64,000 bases of DNA. It comes from Bradyrhizobiaceae bacterium (GTDB lineage: Bacteria; Pseudomonadota; Alphaproteobacteria; Rhizobiales; Xanthobacteraceae). The translations under genes were made by a program, and so were the position numbers. A model generated the notes under the pieces. That model did not search any database, was not told the DNA's origin, and saw only the letters and a list, made by a program, of their open reading frames with translations. The stretch is from assembly GCA_947479905.1 (NCBI GenBank), contig CANKBJ010000001.1, positions 62,001-126,000 of the forward strand. The letters are read 5' to 3'. Shown one piece after another: positions 45,950-53,717 of this stretch (position 1 is its first letter; every line of letters begins with the position of its first letter).

Positions 45950-47016
45950 ACTTGGTCGTAGTCGAGTACGACGTTCGGCGTCACCGGATGCGCCTGGCAG
46001 GTCAGCACGTAGCCGGCTTCCAACTCCCACGGCTCCAGCGAATAATTGGTGTCCATACGCACTTCGCCTTGCGTCACTTTTGCACGACACGTGCAACACA
46101 TGCCCCCCCGACATGAATAGGGCATGTCCAGACCGGCGCGCAGTCCCGCATCGACGATGGTCTCGCCGGAACGCACCGGAATCGCGTGCCGGGCGCCGTT
46201 GAGCATGATTTCGGCTGTCGAGTCGCGCCCATCCGCGGCCGTGCCGACCGCCGCGCGTGTCTCGATCGGCAGTCCGTCGGTCGAGAAGTATTCAACATGA
46301 ATGTGTCCCGGTGGGACGCCAACTTGGCTCAGCGCCGTCTTGCCGCTCTCGACTAGCCCGCCCGGCCCGCACAGGAAAGCGTGGTCGATTGAGCCCTGCG
46401 GCAGCGTGCCCAGCAGCGCCGATATCTTGGCGGTATCGATGCGGCCGTCGAGCAAGGCGATTTCCTGCGGTTCGCGCGACAGGACGTGATGGATCGCTAA
46501 ACGGGACAAGAACCGGTCCTTCAGATCTTCGAGCGCCTCGCGGAAGATGATGCTCTGCGTGGTGCGGTTGCCGTAGATCAGGACGACGCGGCTCATTTTC
46601 TCGTGTGTCAGAATGGTGCGCAGCATCGACATCAAAGGCGTAATGCCGGAGCCGGCGGCGATCGCCACATAAGTCCGCGCCGCGTCCGGATCGAGCGCGA
46701 CGCCGAAGCGGCCCTGCGGCGTCATCACGTCGATCTCGTCACCGGCCGTGATCGAACTGTTCGCGAGCGTCGAGAATACGCCGCCATCGACCTTCTTCAC
46801 CGCGACGCGCAGTTCGCCGTCATCCGGCGCAACGCAGATCGAGTAGGATCGCCGCACCTCGGCGCCGTCGATCTTCGTGCGCATGGTGACGTGCTGGCCC
46901 GGCGTGAAGCGATAGGCCTCGGCCAGTTCGCGCGGCACCGCGAAAGCGATCGACACCGCGTCTGGCGTTTCGCGCCGCACATCGGCAATCTTCAGGCGGT
47001 GGAATTCGACGGCCAT
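45946..47016 (-). CDS. paaE: Phenylacetyl-CoA epoxidase reductase subunit PaaE
   Basis: The 356-residue electron-transfer subunit has an N-terminal FAD domain ('RRSYSICVAPDDGELRVAVK'), an NAD domain ('AAGSGITPLMSMLRTIL', 'YGNRTTQSIIFREALEDLKD', 'FLCGPGGLVE') and a C-terminal plant-type [2Fe-2S] domain with 'CRGGMCCTC' and a later Cys in 'VLTCQAHP', giving the four cluster ligands. It feeds electrons from NADPH to the di-iron centre of PaaA. It is last in paaABCDE and convergent with paaR. Confidence 0.94.
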   Translation of the reverse strand: MAVEFHRLKIADVRRETPDAVSIAFAVPRELAEAYRFTPGQHVTMRTKIDGAEVRRSYSICVAPDDGELRVAVKKVDGGVFSTLANSSITAGDEIDVMTPQGRFGVALDPDAARTYVAIAAGSGITPLMSMLRTILTHEKMSRVVLIYGNRTTQSIIFREALEDLKDRFLSRLAIHHVLSREPQEIALLDGRIDTAKISALLGTLPQGSIDHAFLCGPGGLVESGKTALSQVGVPPGHIHVEYFSTDGLPIETRAAVGTAADGRDSTAEIMLNGARHAIPVRSGETIVDAGLRAGLDMPYSCRGGMCCTCRAKVTQGEVRMDTNYSLEPWELEAGYVLTCQAHPVTPNVVLDYDQV

Positions 47017-47023
47017 AGCGTCC

Positions 47024-47524
47024 TCAGATGCATTTGAAATAGTCGAACGGCTCGGCGCAGGCCTTGCAACGCCACAGCGCCTTGCAGGCGGTCGAACCGA
47101 ATTCGGAGATACGTGTCGTGTCGGCCGAGCCGCAATGCGGGCAGGCGACCTTGTCCTCGCCGAACAGAGCGCGGCGCCCAGCCTTCGCCGCCGGCGGCGC
47201 GATGCCGTATTCGCGCAGCTTCGCCTTGCCGGCCTCGGTCATCCAGTCGGTGGTCCAGGCCGGCGACAGCACGGTGGTGACCTTGGGCCTGGCGAAGCCG
47301 GCATTCTCGAGCGCGACTTCGATCTCGAGCGCGATCATGTTCATCGCCGGGCAGCCGGAATAGGTCGGCGTGATGATCGCCTCGACGACGCCGTTCTCGA
47401 TCCTGATGTCGCGCAGCACGCCGAGATCGGCGATACCGAGCACCGGAATTTCCGGATCGCAGACGCTCGCCGCCGCGGCCCAGGCGCGCTCGCGCAGCGT
47501 CGGATCGGCGGAGGTGGTCGCCAT
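47024..47524 (-). CDS. paaD: Phenylacetyl-CoA epoxidase accessory protein PaaD
   Basis: The 166-residue protein has an N-terminal DUF59 domain ('CDPEIPVLGIADLGVLRDI', 'TYSGCPAMNMIALEIE') and a C-terminal zinc-ribbon-like region with paired Cys ('ACPHCGSADTTRISEFGS', then 'CKALWRCKAC'). It is needed to mature or insert the metal cofactor of the epoxidase. ATG 47524 is preferred; a GTG at 47533 would overlap the paaC stop. Confidence 0.92.
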   Translation of the reverse strand: MATTSADPTLRERAWAAAASVCDPEIPVLGIADLGVLRDIRIENGVVEAIITPTYSGCPAMNMIALEIEVALENAGFARPKVTTVLSPAWTTDWMTEAGKAKLREYGIAPPAAKAGRRALFGEDKVACPHCGSADTTRISEFGSTACKALWRCKACAEPFDYFKCI

Positions 47525-47529
47525 CGCGC

Positions 47530-48285
47530 TCACCAGGTGGCGCCCGGATAGGCGCGCTGCAGGAACTGCAATTCGGACAGAATGTGGCCGAGATGCTCGC
47601 TGTGATGGCCGATACGGCCGCCGCTCTGCATATAGCCGTCGCGCGGGCGCTCAAGTGTCGCCTCGCTCAGTACGTGATCGAGCGTCTTGTCCCAGGTCGC
47701 GCGCAGCGATGCCGCATCGATGGCGACGCCGGCTTCGATCAGAGCGGGCTCGACCTGATCGGTTTCGAACATCTCGGCGGTGTAGGGCCACAGTTCATCC
47801 AGCGATTCCTGCGCGCGCCGATGGCTTTCCTCGGTGCCGTCGCCGAGCCGGATGATCCACTCGGCGCTGTGGCGCAGATGGTAAGCCATTTCCTTCACCG
47901 ACTTGGCGGCGATGGCGGCGAGCATGGCGTCCTTGGAGCGCGCCAGTGCCTCGAAATAGGGATGCGCAAAGGCGGCATACAAGAGCTGCCGCAGCATGGT
48001 CGCGGCGAAGTCGCCGTTCGGCTGTTCGACCAGCAGGATGTTGCGATATTCAGGAGCGTCGCGCAGATAGGCGAGCGCGTCCTCGTCGCGGCCTTTGCCC
48101 TCGATCTCGCCGGCATAGCTGTACAGCGAGCGCGCCTGGCCGATCAGGTCGAGACCCATATTGCCGAAGGCCAAGTCTTCTTCGATCACCGGCGAATGCC
48201 CGACCCATTCGGACAGCCGATGGCCGAGCACCAGCGCGGTGTCGGCCAGCCGCAGCGTGTATTGGAGAAGGGGTGTGTCGGTCAT
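47530..48285 (-). CDS. paaC: Phenylacetyl-CoA epoxidase structural subunit PaaC
   Basis: The 251-residue ferritin-like four-helix protein contains 'RLADTALVLGHRLSEWVGHS', 'GNMGLDLIGQARSLYSYAGE', 'MAYHLRHSAEWIIRLGDGT' and 'GHHSEHLGHILSELQFLQR'. It forms a heterodimer with PaaA and is catalytically inactive in the known complex. ATG 48285 agrees with the conserved N-terminus; open sequence further upstream is inside paaB. It is spaced 2 bases from paaB. Confidence 0.93.
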   Translation of the reverse strand: MTDTPLLQYTLRLADTALVLGHRLSEWVGHSPVIEEDLAFGNMGLDLIGQARSLYSYAGEIEGKGRDEDALAYLRDAPEYRNILLVEQPNGDFAATMLRQLLYAAFAHPYFEALARSKDAMLAAIAAKSVKEMAYHLRHSAEWIIRLGDGTEESHRRAQESLDELWPYTAEMFETDQVEPALIEAGVAIDAASLRATWDKTLDHVLSEATLERPRDGYMQSGGRIGHHSEHLGHILSELQFLQRAYPGATW

Positions 48286-48287
48286 GG

Positions 48288-48575
48288 TCACATATGCCCG
48301 ACTTCGTCCGGGATTTCGTAGAACGTCGGATGCCGGTAGATCTTCGAGGCGGTCGGCTCGAACATCATATCCTTGTCCGCCGGATCGGAAGCGGTGATCG
48401 ACGCCGATGGCACCACCCACACCGACAGGCCTTCGCCGCGCCGGGTATAGGTGTCGCGCGCGGCGTGCAGCGCCATCGTGGCGTCGACGGCATGTACGCT
48501 GCCGACATGGCGATGCGCCAGACCGTTGCGCGTGCGGATGAAGACTTCCCACAAAGGCCAGCTCTGGTCGCTCAT
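48288..48575 (-). CDS. paaB: Phenylacetyl-CoA epoxidase subunit PaaB
   Basis: The 95-residue protein starts 'MSDQSWPLWEVFIRTRNGLA' and continues 'HRHVGSVHAVDATMALHAAR' and 'VWVVPSASITASDP', the full-length PaaB pattern. It bridges PaaA-PaaC dimers in the multicomponent epoxidase. It is third-smallest in the operon and tightly coupled to paaC. Confidence 0.93.
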   Translation of the reverse strand: MSDQSWPLWEVFIRTRNGLAHRHVGSVHAVDATMALHAARDTYTRRGEGLSVWVVPSASITASDPADKDMMFEPTASKIYRHPTFYEIPDEVGHM

Positions 48576-48614
48576 GGCGTGATCCCTTTTTAGCGTGTGC
48601 CTTTTCAGGCCATT

Positions 48615-49616
48615 CTATTCGGCCGCGATCGGCATGGCGGCGGCACGTTGTTGCCGTTTTCGGGCGTAGGCGTTCGCCGCTTCGCGCACCCAGGCATTGT
48701 CGGCGTGCTTGGCGCGCATCTGCTTCATGCGCTGCCGGTTGCACGGGCCATCGCCGGCAACGACGCGCTTGAATTCGGTCCAGTCGATATCGCCGTAATT
48801 CCAGTGCTGCGTGCCCGCGTCGAACTTCAATGCCGGGTCGGGAAACGTCAGGTCGAGGAACTGGCCCTGCGGCACGGTGGCGTCGATGAATTTCTGTCGC
48901 AGTTCGTCATTGGTGAAACGTTTGATCTTCCAGCGCATGGCGCTTTCGGTGTGCAGGCTGTCCTTGTCGGGCGGGCCGAACATCATCAGCACCGGCCACC
49001 ACCAGCGGTTCAGAGCTTCCTGCGCCATCTGCTTCTGCGCCGGCGTGCCTTTGCACAGCGCGATCATGATCTCGTAGCCCTGGCGCTGATGGAAGCTTTC
49101 TTCCTTGCAGATGCGCACCATGGCGCGCGCATAAGGCCCGTAGCTGCAACGGCACAGCGGAATCTGGTTCATGATCGCCGCGCCGTCGACCAGCCAGCCG
49201 ACGATGCCGATGTCGGCCCAGGTCAATGTCGGATAATTGAAGATCGACGAATATTTGGCGGCGCCGGAGAGCAACTGCTCTTCCATCTGCTCGCGCGAAG
49301 TGCCGAGCGTCTCGGCGGCGGCGTAGAGATAGGCGCCATGGCCGCCTTCGTCCTGCACTTTGGCGAGCAGCGCGGCCTTGCGCTTCAGCGACGGTGCGCG
49401 CGTGATCCAGTTGCCTTCCGGCAGCATGCCGACGATTTCCGAATGTGCGTGCTGGGCGATCTGGCGCGTCAGCGTGCGCCGATAGGCCTCTGGCATCGCG
49501 TCGTTCGGCTCGATCTTTTCCTCGGCGTCGACGCGTGCCTGGAAGCGGGCGTCGGCCTGCGGATCGCTCTTGGCCGCCGGCGCTGAGTCCTGTGTGTTGA
49601 GGGCTTGCGTGTACAT
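48615..49616 (-). CDS. paaA: Phenylacetyl-CoA epoxidase catalytic subunit PaaA
   Basis: The 333-residue di-iron oxygenase subunit has the two Glu-His metal-binding helices: '[18 protein letters not shown]' with '[19 protein letters not shown]', and '[20 protein letters not shown]'. It uses O2 to epoxidise the ring of phenylacetyl-CoA. It is the first gene of paaABCDE, with an AT-rich promoter region upstream and paaX beyond it on the same strand. Confidence 0.94.
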   Translation of the reverse strand: MYTQALNTQDSAPAAKSDPQADARFQARVDAEEKIEPNDAMPEAYRRTLTRQIAQHAHSEIVGMLPEGNWITRAPSLKRKAALLAKVQDEGGHGAYLYAAAETLGTSREQMEEQLLSGAAKYSSIFNYPTLTWADIGIVGWLVDGAAIMNQIPLCRCSYGPYARAMVRICKEESFHQRQGYEIMIALCKGTPAQKQMAQEALNRWWWPVLMMFGPPDKDSLHTESAMRWKIKRFTNDELRQKFIDATVPQGQFLDLTFPDPALKFDAGTQHWNYGDIDWTEFKRVVAGDGPCNRQRMKQMRAKHADNAWVREAANAYARKRQQRAAAMPIAAE

Positions 49617-49684
49617 CGACGTTTCCTTTGGACGTTTCCTCTGGACGCTTCTTAGCCGTCTCGCGACTGCCGACGCCGGACCGT

Positions 49685-49746
49685 GTTTTTTTGATTGGTG
49701 AAATAATACGTTACAGGAATTATAATCGTCAAGTAATTTCGTAACA
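49685..49746 (-). promoter_or_regulatory. AT-rich promoter region of paaABCDE with candidate PaaX/PaaR sites
   Basis: The 171-base gap between paaX and paaA contains a strongly AT-rich block. A stretch at 49688-49702 (TTTTTGATTGGTGAA) resembles, as I remember it, the E. coli PaaX box WWTRTGATTCGYGWT at about 12 of 15 positions. Arms GTTAC (49710-49714) and GTAAC (49741-49745) form a longer inverted repeat. Both are candidates only. Confidence 0.4.
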
Positions 49747-49787
49747 TTCGGCCCTTCCCGCCGCCCGCGGAAATGTGTAAAATCCCG

Positions 49788-50663
49788 CTATTTCGGGGCA
49801 AAACGGGCGCGGAACCCTGGCTCGGCCGCCGGAAGCGGGCCTTTTTCGTCCTGGGCATTGGCGTCGAGATAGCGCTCGGAATCCGCGACCAGTTTGCAGT
49901 AGAGCCGGCCGGCTAGTTGCCGCGCCGCCGCGCCCGGCCAGTCCGCCGGCAAAAGGGCGGCCGGTAGCCCCGGATCGCGCAGCACGACGCGCCTGAATTC
50001 GTGGATCAGCAGCACGCGCGCCACCAGCGCATCGTCGGCTGCGATGCGGCTGTGCTTGTCGAGCGCGGCATCGAGTGGCGCGAAGCGTGCGATGAAGTCG
50101 CGGTAGTGCTGCGCGATCGGCGCGAGCTTCCACGCCGCCACGGCGAGCGCGCGGGCCGTGTCGTCCGCTTCCGCGTGCAGCAGGAAAAGCCCGTCGGTCT
50201 TCGGCAGCTTCGCGGTCGGCTCGTTGAAGGCGATGAAAGTCGCCGGCGTCAGCGCGGCAAAGCCGAAGCGCTCCAGCGCCGGCCGCACTGAGGCGGCCAC
50301 GCCGGGGCCGAGCAAGGCAAGGCGCAGGCGGCCGTCGAAATCAGGTTCGTCGGCAAAATAGATACGCTGCGTCGCGGCGGTGAAGCTGCCTTCCTCGCGC
50401 CGCGTCAGCCTGTAGTAGCTGTTGCGGCCGACCTTGACGCGCTTGAGCCAGCCGTCGGCGGTCAGTCGCGACATCGCGGTGCGGACATGACCGGCATCGA
50501 CGCGGAACAGCGCCATGATCTCGCTGAGCGAGCCGAGCCACAGGCTGCCGCCGCGCGGCACAATGGCATCGCCGTAAAGCGTGATGATGAGCGACCATGC
50601 CCGCATCGGCCGCTTGGCGTGAAACTGGTTGAGCAGAGTGGCGACGGCGGCGGAAATCGTCAT
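49788..50663 (-). CDS. paaX: PaaX-family transcriptional regulator
   Basis: The 291-residue regulator has an N-terminal winged helix 'FHAKRPMRAWSLIITLYGD' and 'VDAGHVRTAMSRLTADGWLK' with 'GRNSYYRLTRREEGSFTAAT', then the PaaX-specific middle and C-terminal domains ('LLIHEFRRVVLRDPGLPAAL'). It represses phenylacetate genes and is relieved by phenylacetyl-CoA. ATG 50663 matches the family start; more upstream starts have no support. Unusually it coexists with a TetR-type PaaR in the same locus. Confidence 0.92.
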   Translation of the reverse strand: MTISAAVATLLNQFHAKRPMRAWSLIITLYGDAIVPRGGSLWLGSLSEIMALFRVDAGHVRTAMSRLTADGWLKRVKVGRNSYYRLTRREEGSFTAATQRIYFADEPDFDGRLRLALLGPGVAASVRPALERFGFAALTPATFIAFNEPTAKLPKTDGLFLLHAEADDTARALAVAAWKLAPIAQHYRDFIARFAPLDAALDKHSRIAADDALVARVLLIHEFRRVVLRDPGLPAALLPADWPGAAARQLAGRLYCKLVADSERYLDANAQDEKGPLPAAEPGFRARFAPK

Positions 50664-51181
50664 GGCGGTGTCAAATAGCACAACGGAGCGATTGCGGGCC
50701 AGTTGCGGTTTCTTTTGATTCAAAACGGATTGGCCGATGCGAGGAAACCGGCAGCGAGGCTGAGAAGCATAACGGCATGCCGGCATGGCTTTCGCAGCAC
50801 ATGAGCCGTGCCTTTTCTGCCGGGGCCGGCTTAGATCCAGCTCTTTGCCGGGCTGGAAATCATCGCCAATACGCCCTAAGGAGAGGCAATCGGTCCGGAC
50901 ACGTCGGCTCACTCACGCCGAAATCTTCGCAATTGCCCGAAAAAATGCAGCAAAGACGCTTCTCAATCGCCCCGATGATGGAGAGGGCGTTTGAACTTAA
51001 ATAATGCTTTGTTTCCATGCATATAGTTAGAGTTGCAAGGTGTTATGTTGTACCGCTTGGTGTACTTTCTTGGGGTCATCATTGCCCGATCATGACATGG
51101 ACGGGTACGATGCCCGGTCGGTGACTCAAACGTTTCCTTGATCGTTTGCTGGGTCGTCGGTATCGATATGGCCGACCACGG
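50664..51181. other. Intergenic region with dispersed repeat, decayed
   Basis: There are 518 bases between paaX and a pseudogene remnant with no convincing gene. Copy B of the dispersed repeat occupies 50945-51070. The remainder shows no recognisable motif. Confidence 0.5.
50945..51070. repeat. Dispersed intergenic repeat, copy B
   Basis: The left block, with 'GCAAAGACGCTTC' and 'TCGCCCCGATGATGGAGAGG', is shared almost exactly with copy C. The right block 'ATGTTGTACCGCTTGG' starts about 71 bases after the left block's GATGATGG. The intervening bases diverge. Same layout as copies A (3803) and C (59026). Confidence 0.65.
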
Positions 51182-51358
51182 TCAGCATCCGCTGGATATC
51201 GATTTGAGAAGCTTGTCGCCGATCGGGTGGCCGAGTGAATCATTGATATGTTTGAAGCCGTCGAGATCCAGGAATAACACGGCCACGCGTTTGCCATGGC
51301 GTTGCGCCGCAGCTATCGCCTGGTTGATTCGATCGTTTAGCAGCATGCGGTTCGGCAG
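51182..51358 (-). pseudogene. GGDEF-domain fragment (truncated diguanylate cyclase remnant)
   Basis: The frame reads '[19 protein letters not shown]', '[20 protein letters not shown]' and 'GDKLLKSI', an exact GGDEF-domain opening, then hits a stop before the catalytic GGDEF loop. It cannot be an active cyclase. Upstream it runs straight into glycosyltransferase-like sequence, so the piece is part of a chimeric, decayed gene. Confidence 0.75.
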
Positions 51359-51911
51359 TCGCCAGACCAGAAAGACGAAGTTCACCAAAAATGGGAAGAC
51401 GATGGATTCATTAGAAAGAAGGGTCAGGTCGCTGTAAAATGCCATTGGCATGGGCATCCAGGTAAAGGCCGAGCAGTATGAAGTTCATCATGACGAAATA
51501 GCCGAGAATGACGGTTGGCCCGGTGATGATTCGCTTCCGATCGCGCAGCAGAAAATACCGGGTGCCCCAGTTGCCTTCCCAACCGTGAGTCGCCATCCCC
51601 TGAAAGACGATCCCGACAAGCCAGCGCGCACGCTGGCGATAGGCGCCGCGTATTTTCGAGGGAAAGAACTCCCGCGTCGCAATCGGCAAGGTGCGCTTGA
51701 CATAGACCGGCGCGACCGCGTCGCGCTGCATATCGATCGTGTAGTTGACCGGGCACGACACGAACGTCGTCCTCAAGCCCAATGCCCGCAATCGGAACGC
51801 GATGTCGTAATCCTCGGTAAAGCTGGTGATCTGGAACTTGGCCCCCATGTTGTTCTCGGCCAGCGCCACGACCGCGTCCCGGCTGAAACAAGCCGAAACG
51901 CCGGCGAGCAA
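51359..51911 (-). pseudogene. Glycosyltransferase remnant (NfrB-like family 2) fused to a GGDEF fragment
   Basis: The sequence contains 'LAGVSACFSRDAVVAL', 'FTEDYDIAFRLRALGLRT' (acceptor-site EDYD), 'SKIRGAYRQRARWLVGIVFQ' (Q-R-R-W type motif) and transmembrane '[17 protein letters not shown]'. This is the C-terminal half of an NfrB-like membrane glycosyltransferase. The 5' part ends at an in-frame TAG (51912-51914), beyond which 'YGNNAAYS' may continue. A frameshift lies between 51411 and 51457; the other frame then continues '[14 protein letters not shown]' into the GGDEF piece. It is non-functional. Confidence 0.7.
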
Positions 51912-51968
51912 CTATAAGGAGTAGGCGGCGTTGTTTCCATAGATCGTCGTTTATTGGATGACAACTCT

Positions 51969-52154
51969 ATGGCTTTGCATATAGCAACGGACGATGTCTG
52001 TAGGCGCTGCGAACAGCTTATCCGGATTGCATTTATTTCGCGCCACCCAACGATCCCGCGCATGGCGCAGCGATCCATTGAATGTATGAATTGCGGTTAT
52101 GTAGCGATCGCGGATTTGCCGCTTGGTCCCGTTAATTCGGCGGCTGTGCAGTAA
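51969..52154 (+). CDS. Possible small zinc-ribbon protein (61 residues), doubtful
   Basis: The short frame has two Cys pairs, 'CRRCEQ' and 'CMNCGYV', about 30 residues apart, as in small zinc-ribbon proteins common as orphans in this bacterial group. There is no strong ribosome-binding site and it lies in a decayed stretch, so it may be a remnant. No function is proposed. Confidence 0.3.
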   Translation: MALHIATDDVCRRCEQLIRIAFISRHPTIPRMAQRSIECMNCGYVAIADLPLGPVNSAAVQ

Positions 52155-52397
52155 AGATTGTCGATCATCGCTTCCCTTTGCGAACCCTGCGTTAGTGCCG
52201 GCGCCGCCAGTTTGCGTCCTCGCAATTCCAGCGGCCGTAATGAACTCTGCGCGGACTCAGGAATGACGGTGCGTGGTGTCTGCCTATGACCCAAAGCTGA
52301 CAACTAATGAAGAAAATAATACGCCATCTATACCCAACCGGACACTGGGTTCTGGATTCGCATCAGAATTGCCCTCAGGATCAGACGAATTTATTGC
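52155..52397. other. Intergenic stretch with one degenerate 26-bp palindrome
   Basis: 243 bases hold no gene. At 52277-52302 there is a degenerate palindrome (TGTC at the left end, GACA at the right) of the same length and pattern as a better copy at 58702-58727. Nothing else is recognised. Confidence 0.4.
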
Positions 52398-53717
52398 CTA
52401 ACAACAACTATCCGATATTGAGAGATTCGGTTTGAACTTAAAGAACCCTACGTCGATGGCGTCATTGCGAAAGCCTGCCTCACAATAGCACAGATAATAG
52501 TCCCACATTCGCTTGAACGTGTCGTCGAAGCCAAGCTGCTTGATCTCGGGCCATGCTGCGAGAAATCGCTCGCGCCAGACGGCTAGCGTGCGCGCGTAGC
52601 TGTCGCCGAAGGGTTCGTACGCAATCAGTTCGAGGCCGACACGGGCGGCTTGTGTGCGGATGATCTCGACCGTCGGCAGCACACCACCCGGGAAGATATA
52701 GCTCTGAATGAAATCGGGCTGCCGGCGATATTTCTCAAAGCGGTCGTCGGCGATGGTGATGGCTTGCAACACCACGGTACCCTCCGGCGTCAGGGCCTTG
52801 CGCAGCGTCTCGAAATAGAGTGGCCAATAACGCTCGCCGACCGCCTCTATCATCTCGATCGACACGATGCGGTCGTAGCGCGCCTGGATATCGCGGTAAT
52901 CCTGCAATCTCAAATCGACGCCGCCGGCCGCCGTGCCGCGCAGCCGCTGTTGTGCGAAAGCGAGTTGTTCGGCCGACAGCGTGATGCCGCTCACCTGACA
53001 GTGCGGCTTGAGGCGTTCCATTAGCGCGCCCCAGCCGCAGCCGATTTCGAGTACGCGTTCGCCGCCGGCGATGTCGAGCAGTTGCATGACACGGGCGAGC
53101 TTTGCGTCCTGGGCGGCCTCGAGCGTCTGACGATGGTTCGAAAACAGCGCGGAGGAATACTGCATGCCGCGATCGAGCCAGAGCGCGTAGAAGGCATTGC
53201 CGAGGTCGTAATGCGCCGCGATGTTGCGGCGGCTGCCGCGGCGGGTATTGCGGTTGCTCCAGTGCCGCAGCCGGCCCATCAGGCGCTGGACGAACGTGCC
53301 GGAAATGGCGTGCTGCATGCCGGTATCGTTGCGTGCGCCGAACTCGAGAAACGCGACGAGACTGGGCGTCCACCAGTCGCCGGCGATAAAGGCATCGGCG
53401 AATGCGAGTTCGCCGCCGGTCATCAGGCGCCAGACCGCGCGCCAGCGGCGGATCACCAGTTTGGCGCTTGGCCCCGGGTTGGGCGCTTGATGTTGCAGCG
53501 TCTCGCCGTTCGGCAGCACCACGGTAATGTCGCCATAGGCGACTTGCGACAGGAAGCGCTGCAATTGCCGCGTCAAAAACGGCATGGTGAGCGCCTTGCG
53601 CCGCCTGGAGGCCGGACGCGGCAATGGCGTACTGATGTCTGTCGTGATGTCGGACCTTGCGTCGGTCATTACGTCAGTCATTACGTCGGTCATTACGTCG
53701 GTCATGGCGAATCCCAT
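52398..53717 (-). CDS. Cfa-like SAM-dependent fatty-acid methyltransferase, noncanonical
   Basis: The protein of about 430 residues has the cyclopropane-fatty-acid-synthase fold: 'AAHYDLGNAFYALWLDRGMQ', SAM motif 'VLEIGCGWGALMERLK', 'RIVSIEMIEAVGERYWPLYF', 'DFIQSYIFPGGVLPT' and 'CEAGFRNDAIDVGFFKF'. The two residues that bind bicarbonate in E. coli Cfa (Cys139, His266) appear as Ser ('MQYSSALF') and Gln ('LQAITI'). It may methylate rather than cyclopropanate. The genetic context (ECF sigma, DUF1365, flavin desaturase-like) points to unusual membrane fatty acids made under singlet-oxygen stress. The N-terminus is ambiguous because ATG occurs in a 12-bp tandem repeat (53717, 53705, 53693, 53681, 53669). 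It overlaps the DUF1365 gene. Confidence 0.88.
   Translation of the reverse strand: MGFAMTDVMTDVMTDVMTDARSDITTDISTPLPRPASRRRKALTMPFLTRQLQRFLSQVAYGDITVVLPNGETLQHQAPNPGPSAKLVIRRWRAVWRLMTGGELAFADAFIAGDWWTPSLVAFLEFGARNDTGMQHAISGTFVQRLMGRLRHWSNRNTRRGSRRNIAAHYDLGNAFYALWLDRGMQYSSALFSNHRQTLEAAQDAKLARVMQLLDIAGGERVLEIGCGWGALMERLKPHCQVSGITLSAEQLAFAQQRLRGTAAGGVDLRLQDYRDIQARYDRIVSIEMIEAVGERYWPLYFETLRKALTPEGTVVLQAITIADDRFEKYRRQPDFIQSYIFPGGVLPTVEIIRTQAARVGLELIAYEPFGDSYARTLAVWRERFLAAWPEIKQLGFDDTFKRMWDYYLCYCEAGFRNDAIDVGFFKFKPNLSISDSCC
53661..53705. repeat. 12-bp tandem repeat across the DUF1365 / methyltransferase junction
   Basis: The unit GTCGGTCATTAC is repeated 3.75 times (the second copy has one change). 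On the minus strand it encodes Met-Thr-Asp-Val repeats at the start of the Cfa-like protein, each with its own ATG, and overlaps the last codons and stop of the DUF1365 gene. Unit length is a multiple of three, so copy-number change keeps both frames. Confidence 0.85.
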
